Shown: positions 31,574 to 41,810, numbered from the stretch's first letter. The stretch: DNA of 64,000 nucleotides from Liquorilactobacillus hordei DSM 19519 (GCF_019443985.1 NZ_CP049303.1:248001-312000), one strand, 5' to 3'. Numbers and translations: made by a program. The notes: generated by a model from the sequence alone, not told the origin.

Positions 31574-32461
31574 TTAAGCTGCTAACTGATTGGCAAGTTC
31601 TCGGTATTGTACCGGTGACTTGCCTTTTAGTTTGGTCCTGATTCTACGGTTATTATAAAATTCAATCCATTCAGTCATCGCTTGCGCGAGACTCTCTGAA
31701 TTTTCGAAGTGTTCATCCATCATCTCTGCTTTCATGAGATGAAAAAATGATTCCATGGCGGCGTTATCTAAGCAGGTAGCCTTACGGGACATACTCTGAA
31801 AGGTATGATGAGTTTTAAGCGTTTTTTGCCACTGTTTATGTTGATACTGAAATCCTTGATCTGTGTGTACCGTTGTTCTATAAGGAAGCTCAGGTAATCC
31901 ATCTAATGCTTCTTTTAGTGGTTTCAACGCAAATTCAAGAGTTGGGTGTGCACTAATGTTAAATGCCAAAATTTCACCCGAAAATAAATCCATGATGGGT
32001 TCTAAATAGATTCGCTCACTTTGACTCATCTGACCGTATCGAAATTCACTAACGTCGGCGACGAGTTTTTGATATGGTCGATCTGTCTTGAATCGACGGT
32101 GTAACTTATTTTTGGCTATTCTACCAACAGTTCCTTTGTATGAGTTATATTTGCGAGTTTGCTTATTAAAGGCCTGACATGTCCAGCCTTGCTCCTTCAT
32201 AATTCGGAGGACGCGTTTATGATTAACTTTAAATCCCTGTTCATGCATAACTAACGTTATGCGACGGTAACCGTATTTTTGAGTATACTTGGCATCTGTT
32301 TGCCGAATTTCATCAATGGCTTGGATAACCTGGTCATTCTCATATTCTCGTCCCTGACTGTGCTTAGTGTAATAGTACGTGCTACGTGGTACCTTAACGG
32401 CTTTAAGGATAAAACTAATCGACGTTTTGAAGACCCGCCTCAGATCATCAATTAAGGTCAC
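31574..32461 (-). CDS. IS3-family transposase OrfB
   Basis: This 295-aa DDE recombinase shows the catalytic Asp in KLVADVSEFRYG, the second Asp in TTVHTDQGFQYQHKQW and Glu in NAAMESFFHLMKAEM. The start GTG 32461 overlaps the orfA stop as GTGA, implying translational coupling rather than a classical slippery frameshift. The protein appears intact, with the N-terminal HTH_21-type segment KAVKVPRSTYYYTKHSQ. Confidence 0.9.
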   Translation of the reverse strand: MTLIDDLRRVFKTSISFILKAVKVPRSTYYYTKHSQGREYENDQVIQAIDEIRQTDAKYTQKYGYRRITLVMHEQGFKVNHKRVLRIMKEQGWTCQAFNKQTRKYNSYKGTVGRIAKNKLHRRFKTDRPYQKLVADVSEFRYGQMSQSERIYLEPIMDLFSGEILAFNISAHPTLEFALKPLKEALDGLPELPYRTTVHTDQGFQYQHKQWQKTLKTHHTFQSMSRKATCLDNAAMESFFHLMKAEMMDEHFENSESLAQAMTEWIEFYNNRRIRTKLKGKSPVQYRELANQLAA

Positions 32462-32988
32462 GGTTTCTCGTGAGCTGATTTTTCGTGATCTAAGGCATCG
32501 AGTTTTTTTAAAAATTCGTTCTCGATTCTTAACATCTTATTTTCTTGCTTGAGTTGCTTTAACTCATTTTTATCGTGGCGTGCTTGGATTTGTGCCGTTG
32601 TGGGTTTGGTCACTTTTTTATGTTTAGACATAGTCTTTGGATTTCCTCTCACTCTATTTAGTCCACTGAGCCCCTCTAAATCAAACTTTCTTTGCCATTG
32701 CCAGATAGTACTTGGTGAAGAGAGGTTGAAATGTAGTGCTGTTTCTGGAAGCGAAGCTTTGTGCTGTTGTTTCCAGTTTAATACTTCTATCTTGAATTCA
32801 CTAGAGTATTCCAAATTCATAGATTTCGGTTTTAATCCTGCAATGCCAAAACGATTAAAGCGATGAACCCATAGGAGAATCGTTTCATTGTTGGCAATAT
32901 GGTATTTTCTGGCCAATTGAATGGAACTAATACCCGTTAAATATTCTGTCACAATAGAAATCCGTAACTCTAAATTAAATTTAGTCAT
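32458..32988 (-). CDS. IS3-family transposase OrfA
   Basis: This 176-aa protein starts at ATG 32988. It carries two helix-turn-helix units (SSIQLARKYHIANNETILLW at about residues 20-40, and SLPETALHFNLSSPSTIWQW at about 80-100) and a C-terminal leucine-rich coiled coil (ELKQLKQENKMLRIENEFLK) for multimerisation. An ATG at 33090 lies outside the inverted repeat and is rejected as the start. Confidence 0.85.
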   Translation of the reverse strand: MTKFNLELRISIVTEYLTGISSIQLARKYHIANNETILLWVHRFNRFGIAGLKPKSMNLEYSSEFKIEVLNWKQQHKASLPETALHFNLSSPSTIWQWQRKFDLEGLSGLNRVRGNPKTMSKHKKVTKPTTAQIQARHDKNELKQLKQENKMLRIENEFLKKLDALDHEKSAHEKP

Positions 32989-33119
32989 AGTAAACCCCGA
33001 GATTGTTGTCCAATCTCGGGGGTTCACTTCAGATAAGCATTCACACTTCATCTCTTTTTTATTTAAAATCCAAGATATTAACCTGTTCATCAGCCAATAT
33101 AATTGAAGGATTTTGTAGA

Positions 33120-33464
33120 CTAAGCCTCGTTAAGCAACCATAATTCATTCTTTGTTGCTTTAGTTCCTGCTGGAAGCTTTCTTTTTTCCCCATATACATA
33201 CATCCTGGTACTTGTATCATTTCTACCATCTACAATCGGTACACTAAAAACCTTAATGGCTGAGATCTTATGTTTTTTCGTATAACTATCAATTGCTTTA
33301 TTGAACTTAGTAGAGTTGAGACCATTTTTCATCCCATTAATTTCATAAGATGTATGGCTTGATTCAATATAAGTTGTTCCTAGTGAACGTATAAATGCAA
33401 AAAGCACAAGTAAACAAATTATACTCACAAAACTTACTACAACATGTCTCGTTCTCTTCAACAC
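33120..33464 (-). CDS. Hypothetical membrane-anchored protein, 114 aa
   Basis: This gene is not recognised. One N-terminal TM segment (about residues 8-27, VVVSFVSIICLLVLFAFI) is followed by an extracytoplasmic domain with SYEINGMKNGLNSTKFNKAI and a KHKISAIKVFSVPIVDG strand. The start is TTG 33464 (GTG 33467 also possible) with AGGAGG nine bases upstream. It lies between the IS and yidC. Confidence 0.6.
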   Translation of the reverse strand: MLKRTRHVVVSFVSIICLLVLFAFIRSLGTTYIESSHTSYEINGMKNGLNSTKFNKAIDSYTKKHKISAIKVFSVPIVDGRNDTSTRMYVYGEKRKLPAGTKATKNELWLLNEA

Positions 33465-33584
33465 AAACTCCTCCTGAACTACTATGTAATAACTATCTTA
33501 GTATACTCTCTTAAAAAATATTTTTTGTTAATTAATCATATAATTAAAATTATTATTAATTAATTTAAAAAATAATTATTGTAC

Positions 33585-33637
33585 AAAAAAGCCAATAACT
33601 GTTGGATTTAATTAAAATCAACAATTATTGGCTTTTT
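33585..33637. terminator. Strong bidirectional-looking terminator
   Basis: AAAAAAGCCAATAA...GTTG pairs with CAAC...TTATTGGCTTTTT around an AT loop, giving a long stem with T runs on both strands. It lies downstream of yidC on the minus strand and upstream of the 114-aa gene. Confidence 0.8.
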
Positions 33638-33688
33638 CTAGTTCCAAGATTGATACTAATTTTTACTGTTACTCAAAAACCGATATCT

Positions 33689-34522
33689 CTATTTTCTTTT
33701 ACTTTTATAAGCTCTTCGCTTTGCTTTTTCTATGGCTCTCTTTTTATCTTTTTCAACTTTTTTCTTTTCTTCACGTTCACGATTAATTTTAAATGGATTA
33801 CTTATTAATAGTGTTTGTCCTGCTGAAAAGGCATTTCCTATCACCCAATAAAGCGATAGTGCTGAAGGCAAAGAGACAGCAGTTATTAAGATAAATATCG
33901 GCATCCCATATGTCATTGCAGTAGTCATTCCATTTTTTTCTGGTTGTGACATCATGCTCAGCTTAGAAGTTAAATACGTAAATATCGCAGCTAAGATTGG
34001 CAAAATAAAATATGGATCCTTATCTCCAAGTTTCATCCATAAAAATGTTCCACTTTTCAAAACCTCAGATCTCAAAATAGCTTGATACAACGCAATTAGG
34101 ATTGGCATTTGTATCACCATTGGCAGACAACCTGCAACTGGATTAACTCCAGCTTCAGCATACAGCTTTTGTTGTTCCGCACGTAATTTATTCTGTGTTT
34201 CCATATCCTTTGTAGAATATTTACTTTGTAATGCTTTCAACTGCGGCTGCAATTCTGTCGTTTTTCTCATGCTCTTCATTTGATAAACCATAAGTGGCAA
34301 AAGAATGACACGAATAATGATTGTAAACAAAATTATGCCTAACCCATAACTATTACCAAAAATCTTACTTAAAAAGACGATTGCTTGGATAAAACTCCAG
34401 ATTATGTAATGATCCCATATACCAGAGCTATTTTGAGTTACTGTTGACGTACTACAACCACTTAAAATAAAAACCAGTCCCACAACACATAACAGCGTGA
34501 GAATCCGTTTTGTTTTTTTCAC
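33689..34522 (-). CDS. yidC: Membrane protein insertase YidC/Oxa1 (lipoprotein form)
   Basis: This 277-aa insertase helps the Sec system fold membrane proteins. The signal peptide ends in lipobox LSGC (residues about 20-23), typical of Gram-positive SpoIIIJ-type proteins. Five hydrophobic spans follow, with the conserved QMKSMRKTTELQPQLKALQS cytoplasmic loop and GCLPMVIQMPILIALYQAI. The tail is highly basic (RAIEKAKRRAYKSKRK) and may contact the ribosome. GTG start with GAGGGG; rnpA lies 23 bp upstream. Confidence 0.96.
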   Translation of the reverse strand: MKKTKRILTLLCVVGLVFILSGCSTSTVTQNSSGIWDHYIIWSFIQAIVFLSKIFGNSYGLGIILFTIIIRVILLPLMVYQMKSMRKTTELQPQLKALQSKYSTKDMETQNKLRAEQQKLYAEAGVNPVAGCLPMVIQMPILIALYQAILRSEVLKSGTFLWMKLGDKDPYFILPILAAIFTYLTSKLSMMSQPEKNGMTTAMTYGMPIFILITAVSLPSALSLYWVIGNAFSAGQTLLISNPFKINREREEKKKVEKDKKRAIEKAKRRAYKSKRK

Positions 34523-34545
34523 TACATTCCCCTCACTTCACAAGC

Positions 34546-34887
34546 TTATTTCAGCAAAACATGAGCTAGACGTAGGACATGTATCAAGTTTTTCTTGGTA
34601 TCAGTCATTGACACACCCGAAATCGGTGGACGCGCAATTATTATAAAATCACAATCCTGCCGTAAATCAGGTTTTAGTTCCGTTAAGCTCTGTCTAATTC
34701 TTCGCTTAACCCAATTACGTGCTACTGAATTTCCAATTCTCTTCCCTACAGATATCCCAACTCTAAAATGTAATTGACCTGGTTTATCAATTACATAAAC
34801 AACAAATTGTCGATTCGCACAAGACTTCCCTTGCATGAATACCTTTTGAAAATCCGCTTCTTTTTTGACACGGTATGATTTTCGCAT
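34546..34887 (-). CDS. rnpA: Ribonuclease P protein component
   Basis: This 113-aa basic protein partners RNase P RNA in tRNA 5' maturation. The RNP motif is [20 protein letters not shown], with FRVGIS before it. It is the second gene of the conserved rpmH-rnpA-yidC operon. Size is normal. Confidence 0.96.
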   Translation of the reverse strand: MRKSYRVKKEADFQKVFMQGKSCANRQFVVYVIDKPGQLHFRVGISVGKRIGNSVARNWVKRRIRQSLTELKPDLRQDCDFIIIARPPISGVSMTDTKKNLIHVLRLAHVLLK

Positions 34888-34933
34888 AATCCATCTCCAT
34901 GTGTCGTATAAAAATCTACATCAAAATAAAAGA

Positions 34934-34950
34934 CCACTGACGGTCAGTGG
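34934..34950 (-). terminator. Hairpin between rpmH and rnpA
   Basis: CCACTGA-CGG-TCAGTGG; on the minus strand the stem is followed by TCTTTTATTTTG. It probably attenuates rnpA expression relative to rpmH. Confidence 0.75.
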
Positions 34951-34951
34951 C

Positions 34952-35086
34952 CTATGCAGACAATACTTTTCTACCTTTACGACGTCTACGTGCTAAAACA
35001 GCGCGACCGTTACTTGTACTCATACGTTTGCGGAAGCCATGCACTCTTTGACGATGACGTTTCTTAGGTTGATATGTTCTCTTCAT
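34952..35086 (-). CDS. rpmH: Ribosomal protein bL34
   Basis: This 44-aa protein [20 protein letters not shown]...ends in [12 protein letters not shown] and is an unmistakable L34. AAGGAGG stands before the ATG at 35086. It is the first gene leftward from the origin. Confidence 0.97.
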   Translation of the reverse strand: MKRTYQPKKRHRQRVHGFRKRMSTSNGRAVLARRRRKGRKVLSA

Positions 35087-35131
35087 TAGATTTTCCACCT
35101 CCTTGCTAGACACTTAACAATGATACTGAAA

Positions 35132-35160
35132 ATCCTACTAAAAAAAACAGCTTTTGTCAA
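35132..35160 (-). promoter_or_regulatory. rpmH promoter
   Basis: Minus-strand -35 TTGACA (35155-35160), 17-bp spacer, -10 TAGGAT (35132-35137), about 45 bp before the rpmH start. Confidence 0.75.
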
Positions 35161-35597
35161 GTCCCTATCTACTCAAGACATCTTATCATAAATTGTCTGT
35201 GGGTTAAAGTTATTTTAAATCTCCATTCTTCAAAGTTATCCACAAAAATATTTAAAGATGCTTATTCTCTGTGGATTTCTTTTTTAATCATTTTTTATTT
35301 CCACAACACATTTAACAACCTTTTACCCTAATACACAGCTTGTTTATAGTTTATCCACAAAAGAACATCTAGCTGTGCAAAACTGCAAAAAACATTGCTA
35401 TATCAGCCTCAATTCTCAATTAGTTCTTTGTGGATAACCCGAACAAAGCTGGCCTTTTTTTATTAGCTTTTTCTTCTTGTGGATAATTAATTGACACCCT
35501 GTGTCCTTTGTTTCTTTCTTTTATACATACCTGTGGAAAACTTTTCAAAAAAATGCTAGACTGTTATAGTGAACATTACATCAAAGGAGGTATCTAT
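35161..35597. other. Chromosomal replication origin (oriC) upstream of dnaA
   Basis: Perfect DnaA boxes TTATCCACA occur at 35236-35244 and 35351-35359, and in reverse (TGTGGATAA) at 35429-35437 and 35478-35486. Relaxed boxes (TGTGGATTT near 35269, TGTGGAAAA at 35532) lie between. The sequence is AT-rich and gene-free between divergent rpmH and dnaA. A further relaxed box TTTTCCACA (37043-37051) and a TA-rich tract near 37088-37105 lie between dnaA and dnaN, fitting a two-part origin. A possible dnaA promoter is TTTTCA (35542), 17 bp, TATAGT (35565). Confidence 0.88.
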
Positions 35598-36953
35598 GTG
35601 CCTGATCTTGAAACCTTATGGCAGTACATTTGTGATGAATTTAAAACAAAATTATCTACGATTAGCTATAATACTTGGCTTAAAGCCGTTAAACCAATCG
35701 CATTTTCATCGCAAACACTTATTATTGAAGTCCCGACTGCCCTACATAAAGATTATTGGAAAGCTAATTTAAGTAAACAAGTTGTCTCTCTTGTTGCTGA
35801 TTCCATTGGCCAAACCATCACGGTTATTGCAAAATTACCAGATGAACCAAACCCACTTACGTCAGGTCTTTCCAATAATAGAATTCAAAAAAACACTAAA
35901 TTAGCTGATTCACGACCAACTTTTATGCGCGAGACAAAATTAAATGAAAAATATACTTTTGACACGTTCGTTATTGGAAAAGGAAATCAGATGGCTCACG
36001 CCGCAGCTTTAGTCGTTGCAGAAGAACCTGGCGCACTATATAATCCCCTGTTCTTCTTTGGTGGTGTTGGTTTAGGAAAAACCCATTTAATGCATGCAAT
36101 TGGTCATCAGATGTTGACTAATAATCCGCAGGCAAAGGTTAAATATGTTACTAGCGAAGCCTTCGCTAATGATTTTATTAATTCTATCCAAACAAAACGT
36201 CAGGAAGAATTTCGTAAAGAATATCGCAGTGTTGACTTGCTTTTAGTGGATGATATTCAATTTTTTGCTGATAAAGAAGGAACACAGGAAGAATTCTTCC
36301 ATACTTTCAATGCACTATATGACGATAAAAAGCAAATCGTTCTTTCATCAGATCGCTTGCCGAATGAAATTCCTAAACTGCAAAAAAGACTTGTCTCACG
36401 CTTTAAATGGGGATTATCCGTTGATATAACACCACCTGACCTTGAAACTAGAATTGCAATTCTTCGTAACAAGGCTGACGCTGATGACTTGGATATTCCA
36501 GATGACACGTTAAGCTATATTGCCGGACAAATTGACTCAAATATTCGTGAATTAGAAGGTGCCTTAGTTCGAGTACAAGCCTATTCTTCAATGACTCACT
36601 TACCAATTTCTACAAGTTTAGCAGCTGATGCCTTAAAGAACTTAAAATTAAACGGAAAATCAAATGAGATTTCTATTTCAGTTATCCAAGATAAAGTAGC
36701 CAAGTATTATCACATCTCCATCGGTGATTTAAAAGGAAAGAAAAGGGTCAAGAATATTGTAATTCCGCGGCAAATAGCGATGTATCTTGCACGTGAACTT
36801 ACAGATGCTTCACTACCTAAAATTGGTCATGAATTTGGCGGAAAAGATCATACGACAGTTATTCATGCCCATGAGAAAATTTCAGGCGCATTAAATACCG
36901 ATTCTGAATTACAACGAGAAGTTAACGACCTAAAGAGCAAATTAAAAAAATAA
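35598..36953 (+). CDS. dnaA: Chromosomal replication initiator DnaA
   Basis: This AAA+ protein binds the DnaA boxes upstream and opens the origin. GTG 35598 is chosen because AAAGGAGG sits just before it; upstream in-frame codons lie among origin elements. The 451-aa protein has domain I ([17 protein letters not shown]), Walker [15 protein letters not shown], Walker [10 protein letters not shown] and the domain IV signature [20 protein letters not shown]. Confidence 0.98.
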   Translation: MPDLETLWQYICDEFKTKLSTISYNTWLKAVKPIAFSSQTLIIEVPTALHKDYWKANLSKQVVSLVADSIGQTITVIAKLPDEPNPLTSGLSNNRIQKNTKLADSRPTFMRETKLNEKYTFDTFVIGKGNQMAHAAALVVAEEPGALYNPLFFFGGVGLGKTHLMHAIGHQMLTNNPQAKVKYVTSEAFANDFINSIQTKRQEEFRKEYRSVDLLLVDDIQFFADKEGTQEEFFHTFNALYDDKKQIVLSSDRLPNEIPKLQKRLVSRFKWGLSVDITPPDLETRIAILRNKADADDLDIPDDTLSYIAGQIDSNIRELEGALVRVQAYSSMTHLPISTSLAADALKNLKLNGKSNEISISVIQDKVAKYYHISIGDLKGKKRVKNIVIPRQIAMYLARELTDASLPKIGHEFGGKDHTTVIHAHEKISGALNTDSELQREVNDLKSKLKK

Positions 36954-37120
36954 TTGGGTTGTGAATTACTGTGAACAAAAAACGTACTTATACACAAGAT
37001 ATACACATGTGCATATCTTTTAAATTCCAAGCTATTATTTAGTTTTCCACAGAATCAACAGGCCCTACTACTATTACTATCTCTTTTATAATTAATATAT
37101 ATACACTTAGGAGGCACTTC

Positions 37121-38260
37121 ATGAAATTTACAGTAAATAGACTCGAATTCATTAAAAGTCTGACCGACGTTCAAAGAGCAATCTCAACAAAAACAACTAT
37201 TCCGATACTTACAGGTCTTAAACTAAAATTAGAAGCAAAAGGCTTAACACTTACAGGTAGTGATGCTGATATTTCAATTGAGACTTTTATTCCTGCTGAA
37301 GATGATAAAGCACAATTACAAGTTGAAGAACCCGGGCAAGTAGTTTTAACTGCCAGAATATTTAGTGAAATCATCAAGAAACTTCCCGAAGATACACTAA
37401 CTTTAGAAGTAACAGAGAATTACCAAACAGAAATCTTATCAGGAACAGCGTCATTTTCAATTAAGGGACTAAATGCAGAAAATTATCCTCATTTACCAGA
37501 AATCAATGCAGAAGATACATTGAATCTTGAGAGTGATATTCTAAAACAAATTATTGGGCAAACTGTTATTGCAGTCTCAACACAAGAAAGTCGCCCAATT
37601 CTTACGGGTGTACATCTAGCCATTAAAAATGGACAATTATCTGCAGTTGCAACAGATAGCCATCGTTTAAGTCAACGTAAAATTGCAATAAATGTAGCTG
37701 ATAGTGTAACTTATGATATTATTATTCCGGGAAAATCTCTTAGTGAGTTATCAAAAATGATTGGTGAGGATGTCGCCCAAGTTGAGGTCAGAATATCAGA
37801 AAATCAAGTTTTATTTGAATTTAATAATACGACCTTCTATTCTCGTTTACTTGAAGGAAATTATCCGGACACAGATCGTTTAATTCCAAAAGATTCAGAT
37901 ACTGAAATTGACTTTAATGCGAGTGAATTTCTTGCCTCCATTGAAAGAGCCTCTTTGCTATCACATGCAGGTCAGAATAATGTTGTAAAATTAGCTTTGA
38001 ATACTGAAAATCAAAAAGCAACAATTTATAGTAATTCACCTGAGATAGGAAATGTTGAAGAGGAATTAAAATTCCAAAAACTAGCAGGAAATGATATTGA
38101 AATTTCATTTAATCCAGATTACATGAAAGATGCACTCAGATCTTTTGGACAAAGTACAATTACAATTTCGTTTAATGCTCCGTTGCGTCCATTCACACTG
38201 GTACCTAGTGAAGATCAAGAACACTTTATCCAGTTGATCACACCGGTTAGAACTTACTAA
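37121..38260 (+). CDS. dnaN: DNA polymerase III beta clamp
   Basis: This 379-aa sliding clamp has the three-domain layout: MKFTVNRLEFIKSLTDVQRA, STQESRPILTGVHL and ATDSHRLSQRK, and the C-terminal LRPFTLVP...QLITPVRTY. AGGAGG precedes the ATG, 167 bp after dnaA. Unusually, its usual downstream neighbour yaaA is displaced by an IS and the malolactic genes. Confidence 0.98.
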   Translation: MKFTVNRLEFIKSLTDVQRAISTKTTIPILTGLKLKLEAKGLTLTGSDADISIETFIPAEDDKAQLQVEEPGQVVLTARIFSEIIKKLPEDTLTLEVTENYQTEILSGTASFSIKGLNAENYPHLPEINAEDTLNLESDILKQIIGQTVIAVSTQESRPILTGVHLAIKNGQLSAVATDSHRLSQRKIAINVADSVTYDIIIPGKSLSELSKMIGEDVAQVEVRISENQVLFEFNNTTFYSRLLEGNYPDTDRLIPKDSDTEIDFNASEFLASIERASLLSHAGQNNVVKLALNTENQKATIYSNSPEIGNVEEELKFQKLAGNDIEISFNPDYMKDALRSFGQSTITISFNAPLRPFTLVPSEDQEHFIQLITPVRTY

Positions 38261-38356
38261 AATTGCTAAATAAAAAACCTAAAAACAAGGGAGTGTGACA
38301 TAAGTGAAGTGCCTTACAAAACTTGGACATGTAAATCAAGTTTTGGAGGTGCTTTT

Positions 38357-38881
38357 TTGACACGTAATTATACCTACAGCTTTAAGTTGAAAGTAGTTAA
38401 AGAATATTTAAATGGTGAAAATTCACTCCACACACTGTGTCTGAAATATAAGATGCCGAGTGATACTCCATTAGTAATTTGGGTGTCGCGTTATAAAGCT
38501 TTTGGTCCTACCGGACTTAAACAGCTTAAACGCCGGCACTATTCTAATGATTTCAAGGTAGCGGTTATTACATATTACTTGAACCATTCTACCAGTATTC
38601 AAAAAACAGCCATCCACTTTAATATCAGCCACACAGTCGTTTATAATTGGCTTAAATTAATGCGGCAATTTGGAATTAAAGCCGTAATTTCATCTAAGAT
38701 AGGACGACCCAAGATGGTTAAGAAAAAGAAAGAAACATCCAAGAAAAAGACCGAACAACAGTTAATAGAGAGACAACAAAAACAAATCAGACATTTAGAA
38801 CAGGAACTTTCCTATACTAAAATTGAGAATGTTTATCTAAAAAAATTGGATGCCGTAATTCGAAACAAAAAACAGCACTAA
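38357..38881 (+). CDS. IS3-family transposase OrfA
   Basis: This 174-aa protein starts at TTG 38357 with GGAGG upstream. It has two helix-turn-helix motifs (YLNGENSLHTLCLKYKMPSD; STSIQKTAIHFNISHTVVYN) and a C-terminal coiled coil (RQQKQIRHLEQELSYTKIEN). Near its 3' end the heptamer A-AAA-AAA would allow -1 slippage into the orfB frame, which is open through this stretch. Confidence 0.85.
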   Translation: MTRNYTYSFKLKVVKEYLNGENSLHTLCLKYKMPSDTPLVIWVSRYKAFGPTGLKQLKRRHYSNDFKVAVITYYLNHSTSIQKTAIHFNISHTVVYNWLKLMRQFGIKAVISSKIGRPKMVKKKKETSKKKTEQQLIERQQKQIRHLEQELSYTKIENVYLKKLDAVIRNKKQH

Positions 38882-38901
38882 AAGTTAAAACAATTAACGA
38901 A

Positions 38902-39744
38902 TTGCGGCGTGATTATCCCTTTATTACGCTCTTAAAAGTTGCGGGACTTGCGCGTTCGACGTATTACTATCATTTAGCTTGTCTAAACCGGCCTGATAAA
39001 TATCGTCAGGTTAAACAAATTATTCGGCAAGAATTTGCCCGCTCTCATCAAACTTATGGTTATCGTCGCATGAGATTTGTTTTAAAACAGCATCATGTTA
39101 AACTTTGTCTAGAAACTGTTCGTAAAATTATGTTTTCTATGGGTCTGAAAGTTACTCTTTTTTCAAAACATTCTGGTCGGTACAACTCATATCATGGTCA
39201 TGTTGGACAGGTGGTACCTAACTTGCTCAAGCAACAATTCAAGGCCCATAAACCATATACTGTTTTGCATACTGACGTCAGTCAGTTTAAACTTACGTGT
39301 GGAAAATGGGGTTATATTTCGACAGTTATTGATGAGGCTAGTAATGAAGTTTTAGCCGCTAAAGTTAGTTCAACACCCAATCGTGTTTTAATCGATCAAA
39401 CCCTTGAGACAGTCATTAAAAAGATTCCCGCAACAACTAAACCAATTCTACACTCTGATCAAGGATGGCAATATCAAATGACCAATTATCAAGCTAAACT
39501 AAGACATCATCATTTCATTCAAAGCATGTCCCGTAAGGGAAATTGTTTAGACAATGCTCCAGTTGAGAGCTTTTTCAGTATGCTTAAACGTGAGTGTTTA
39601 AGGCGCATTAAGGTTACTTCTCTCAATGAACTAAGTACGTTAGTGGAACATTATGTTGCTTGGTATAATACCCAGCGAATTTCACTTAAGCGGCATGGAT
39701 TAACTCCAGTTGAATATCGTAAACAGTATCTAACTAACAATTAA
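38902..39744 (+). CDS. IS3-family transposase OrfB
   Basis: This 280-aa DDE transposase has catalytic residues in VLHTDVSQFKL, ILHSDQGWQYQM and NAPVESFFSMLKREC. TTG 38902 could start a free OrfB, but the frame is open upstream to the slippery site, so the main product is probably an OrfAB fusion, as usual in this family. It appears intact and possibly active. Confidence 0.9.
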   Translation: MRRDYPFITLLKVAGLARSTYYYHLACLNRPDKYRQVKQIIRQEFARSHQTYGYRRMRFVLKQHHVKLCLETVRKIMFSMGLKVTLFSKHSGRYNSYHGHVGQVVPNLLKQQFKAHKPYTVLHTDVSQFKLTCGKWGYISTVIDEASNEVLAAKVSSTPNRVLIDQTLETVIKKIPATTKPILHSDQGWQYQMTNYQAKLRHHHFIQSMSRKGNCLDNAPVESFFSMLKRECLRRIKVTSLNELSTLVEHYVAWYNTQRISLKRHGLTPVEYRKQYLTNN

Positions 39745-39772
39745 AACAAACATGTCCAACTTTTTTAAGGCA

Positions 39773-39935
39773 GTACAAAGTCGGGAAAATTTGAGTACTA
39801 ACCCGAAATTATGAACATAGCGAGTACTTTGCTATGAGTAATTCGAAGATAGACGAAGAATTTTGACTTATGGAACACGTTTATATGGAATAATTAGCGA
39901 GGCTGAGTCAAAATTTAACTTTTGGCACAGCCTTT
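39773..39935 (+). repeat. Structured intergenic repeat, copy E (distal part)
   Basis: Starts GTACAAAGTCGGG directly at the IS end and continues through the long hairpin (AAATTTGAGTACTAACCCG ... GAAGATAGACGAAGAATTTTG), CTTATGGAACACG and the terminal stem GAGGCTGAGTC...CACAGCCTTTTG with a T run. The proximal piece lies left of the IS at 38291-38309. The remaining 220 bp up to mleS hold only the probable promoter. Confidence 0.85.
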
Positions 39936-40074
39936 TGTTTTTTTGTTAATGAATATTTTCCAGCTATTTATCGCCACATATAAGATAAGTTCCAGTAATT
40001 ATAAATTTTAGATATTCAATGATACTGGTTAATACTACTTTACATATAATATTTATTTATAATAACTTCAATTT

Positions 40075-40104
40075 TTGACTATATCTGAAGTATACGTGTA
40101 TATT
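40075..40104 (+). promoter_or_regulatory. Probable mleS promoter
   Basis: -35 TTGACT (40075-40080), 18-bp spacer, -10 TATATT (40099-40104), 55 bp before the start. The spacer holds a small dyad (GTATACGTGTATA). No mleR-type LysR regulator gene is adjacent. Confidence 0.5.
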
Positions 40105-40158
40105 CCTTATGTGCAATAGTGAACAATGGAAATTTTAAAAAATAAGGAGAGTTAATTT

Positions 40159-41784
40159 ATGTTGAAAAGTTATGAAATATTACGTAATCCTTTTTTAAAT
40201 AAGGGAACTGCATTTACAAAAGAAGAACGTGAAAAATTAGGTTTAGTAGGAATCCTACCAAGCAAGATACAAACTCTTGAAGAACAAACAGAGCAAGTTT
40301 ACGCTCAATTTCAAAGTAAACCAAGTCTTCTTGAAAAAAGAATTTTCTTGATGAATCTTTTCAACGAAAATGTTACATTATTTTATCATCTGATGGACCA
40401 ACATGTTGTTGAATTTATGCCTGTTGTTTATGATCCAGTTGTTGCAGATTCAATTGAACAATATAACGAAATCTATACAAATCCTCAACAAGCAGCATTT
40501 TTGTCAATTGATCGTCCTGAAGATATTGAAACTACCTTAAAAAATGCTTCTGATGGTCGTGATATTCGCTTAATTGTTGTTACGGATGCAGAAGGTATTT
40601 TAGGTATGGGTGATTGGGGAGTAAACGGTGTCGATATTGCTGTTGGTAAACTAATGGTTTATACAGCTGCAGCTGGCATCAATCCAGCACAAGTATTACC
40701 AGTAAGTATTGATTCTGGTACAAACAATCAAAAATTAATTAGTGATCCGATGTACTTGGGAAATCGACATGCACGAGTTGCAGGTAAACCATTTCTAGAT
40801 TTTATTGATAAATTTGTAGAAGCACAACAAAGAGTTTTCCCTGAATCACTTCTTCACTTTGAAGACTTTGGACGTGCAAATGCACAAGTTATTTTGGATA
40901 GCTACAAAGACAAAATTGCAACATTCAATGATGATATTCAAGGAACTGGAATGATTGTTTTAGCTGCTGTAATTGGTGCAATGAAGATTTCAAAGCAGGG
41001 ACTAAAGGATCAAAAGTTCTTAACATTTGGTGCAGGTACAGCAGGTATGGGGATTGCTAATCAAATTCTTAACGAACTTGTCCAAGAAGGATTAACAAAA
41101 GAAGAAGCACGTAAGCATTTTTACTTGGTTGATAAGCAAGGTTTGTTATTTAACGATACTCCTGATTTAACACCCGCACAAAAAGCTTTTACACGAGATC
41201 GTTCTGAATTTGCAAATGCAGAGGAGTTAACAAATCTTGCAGCTGTTGTTAAAGCAGTACATCCTTCGGTTATGGTGGGAACTTCTACTCAACCAGGGAC
41301 ATTTACAGAAGAAATTGTTAAAGAAATGGCAGCACATACAGAGCGTCCACTTATTTTCCCACTTTCAAATCCTACAAAGTTGGCAGAGGCTAAGGCAGAA
41401 GATTTAATTAAATGGACCAATGGAAAGGCACTTATTTCAACCGGAATTCCAGCTGCAGATGTTGAATATAATGGGACTACTTATCATATTGGACAGGGAA
41501 ATAATGCCTTAATTTATCCGGGATTAGGTTTTGGATTAGTGGCTTCTACAGCTAAAAAATTGACACAAGAAACGATTTCGGCAGCAATTCATGCACTTGG
41601 TGGACTAGTTGATGCAAATGAAGCTGGCGCAGCAGTCTTACCACCAGTTTCACAACTTACAAAATTCTCACAAATTATTGCTGAAGCAACTGCTGAAAGT
41701 GTAGTTTCACAAGGCTTGAATCGTGAAGAAATTACTGATGCAAAAAAAGCCGTTGCTGATATGAAGTGGACTCCAGAATATTAA
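40159..41784 (+). CDS. mleS: Malolactic enzyme
   Basis: This 541-aa NAD/Mn-dependent enzyme decarboxylates L-malate to L-lactate and CO2; it is related to malic enzyme. Conserved segments are [55 protein letters not shown] and [14 protein letters not shown] (dinucleotide fold). AAGGAGAG precedes the ATG. The adjacent 2-hydroxycarboxylate permease favours malolactic over malic enzyme; with it, malate uptake, decarboxylation and lactate export generate proton motive force and raise internal pH. Confidence 0.94.
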   Translation: MLKSYEILRNPFLNKGTAFTKEEREKLGLVGILPSKIQTLEEQTEQVYAQFQSKPSLLEKRIFLMNLFNENVTLFYHLMDQHVVEFMPVVYDPVVADSIEQYNEIYTNPQQAAFLSIDRPEDIETTLKNASDGRDIRLIVVTDAEGILGMGDWGVNGVDIAVGKLMVYTAAAGINPAQVLPVSIDSGTNNQKLISDPMYLGNRHARVAGKPFLDFIDKFVEAQQRVFPESLLHFEDFGRANAQVILDSYKDKIATFNDDIQGTGMIVLAAVIGAMKISKQGLKDQKFLTFGAGTAGMGIANQILNELVQEGLTKEEARKHFYLVDKQGLLFNDTPDLTPAQKAFTRDRSEFANAEELTNLAAVVKAVHPSVMVGTSTQPGTFTEEIVKEMAAHTERPLIFPLSNPTKLAEAKAEDLIKWTNGKALISTGIPAADVEYNGTTYHIGQGNNALIYPGLGFGLVASTAKKLTQETISAAIHALGGLVDANEAGAAVLPPVSQLTKFSQIIAEATAESVVSQGLNREEITDAKKAVADMKWTPEY

Positions 41785-41810
41785 AAGCGGGATAATTTGA
41801 GGATGAACAC

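Larger units (their letters stand above)
31540..33034 (-). mobile_element. IS3-family insertion sequence
   Basis: The ends ATCTGAAGTGAACCC (31540) and its complement GGGTTCACTTCAGAT (33020-33034) are perfect inverted repeats; internal to them, TTGGACAAC recurs at both ends. The element carries orfA and orfB in overlapping frames on the minus strand. It lies between pepO and a small membrane-protein gene. The exact outer base could be a few nucleotides inside. Confidence 0.85.
38310..39772 (+). mobile_element. IS3-family insertion sequence (IS150-like) inserted in a repeat unit
   Basis: The left end TGCCTTACAAAACTTGGACA and the right end, in complement TGCCTTAAAAAAGTTGGACA, form inverted repeats of 23 bp with 2 mismatches. 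It carries orfA and orfB joined by a probable -1 frameshift on seven A residues (38839-38845). The left flank GGAGTGTGACATAAGT and right flank GTACAAAGTC...TTTGAGTACT belong to the intergenic repeat family, so the element splits copy E. No clear target duplication is seen. Confidence 0.88.

Noticed and set aside
35508-35597. Upstream extension of DnaA to an in-frame start at 35508
   Set aside because: The extension covers origin sequence and a relaxed DnaA box; AAAGGAGG is correctly spaced only for GTG 35598.
35569-35772. 67-aa plus-strand frame overlapping the start of dnaA
   Set aside because: It is an out-of-frame shadow of the DnaA N-terminus, with no independent ribosome site.
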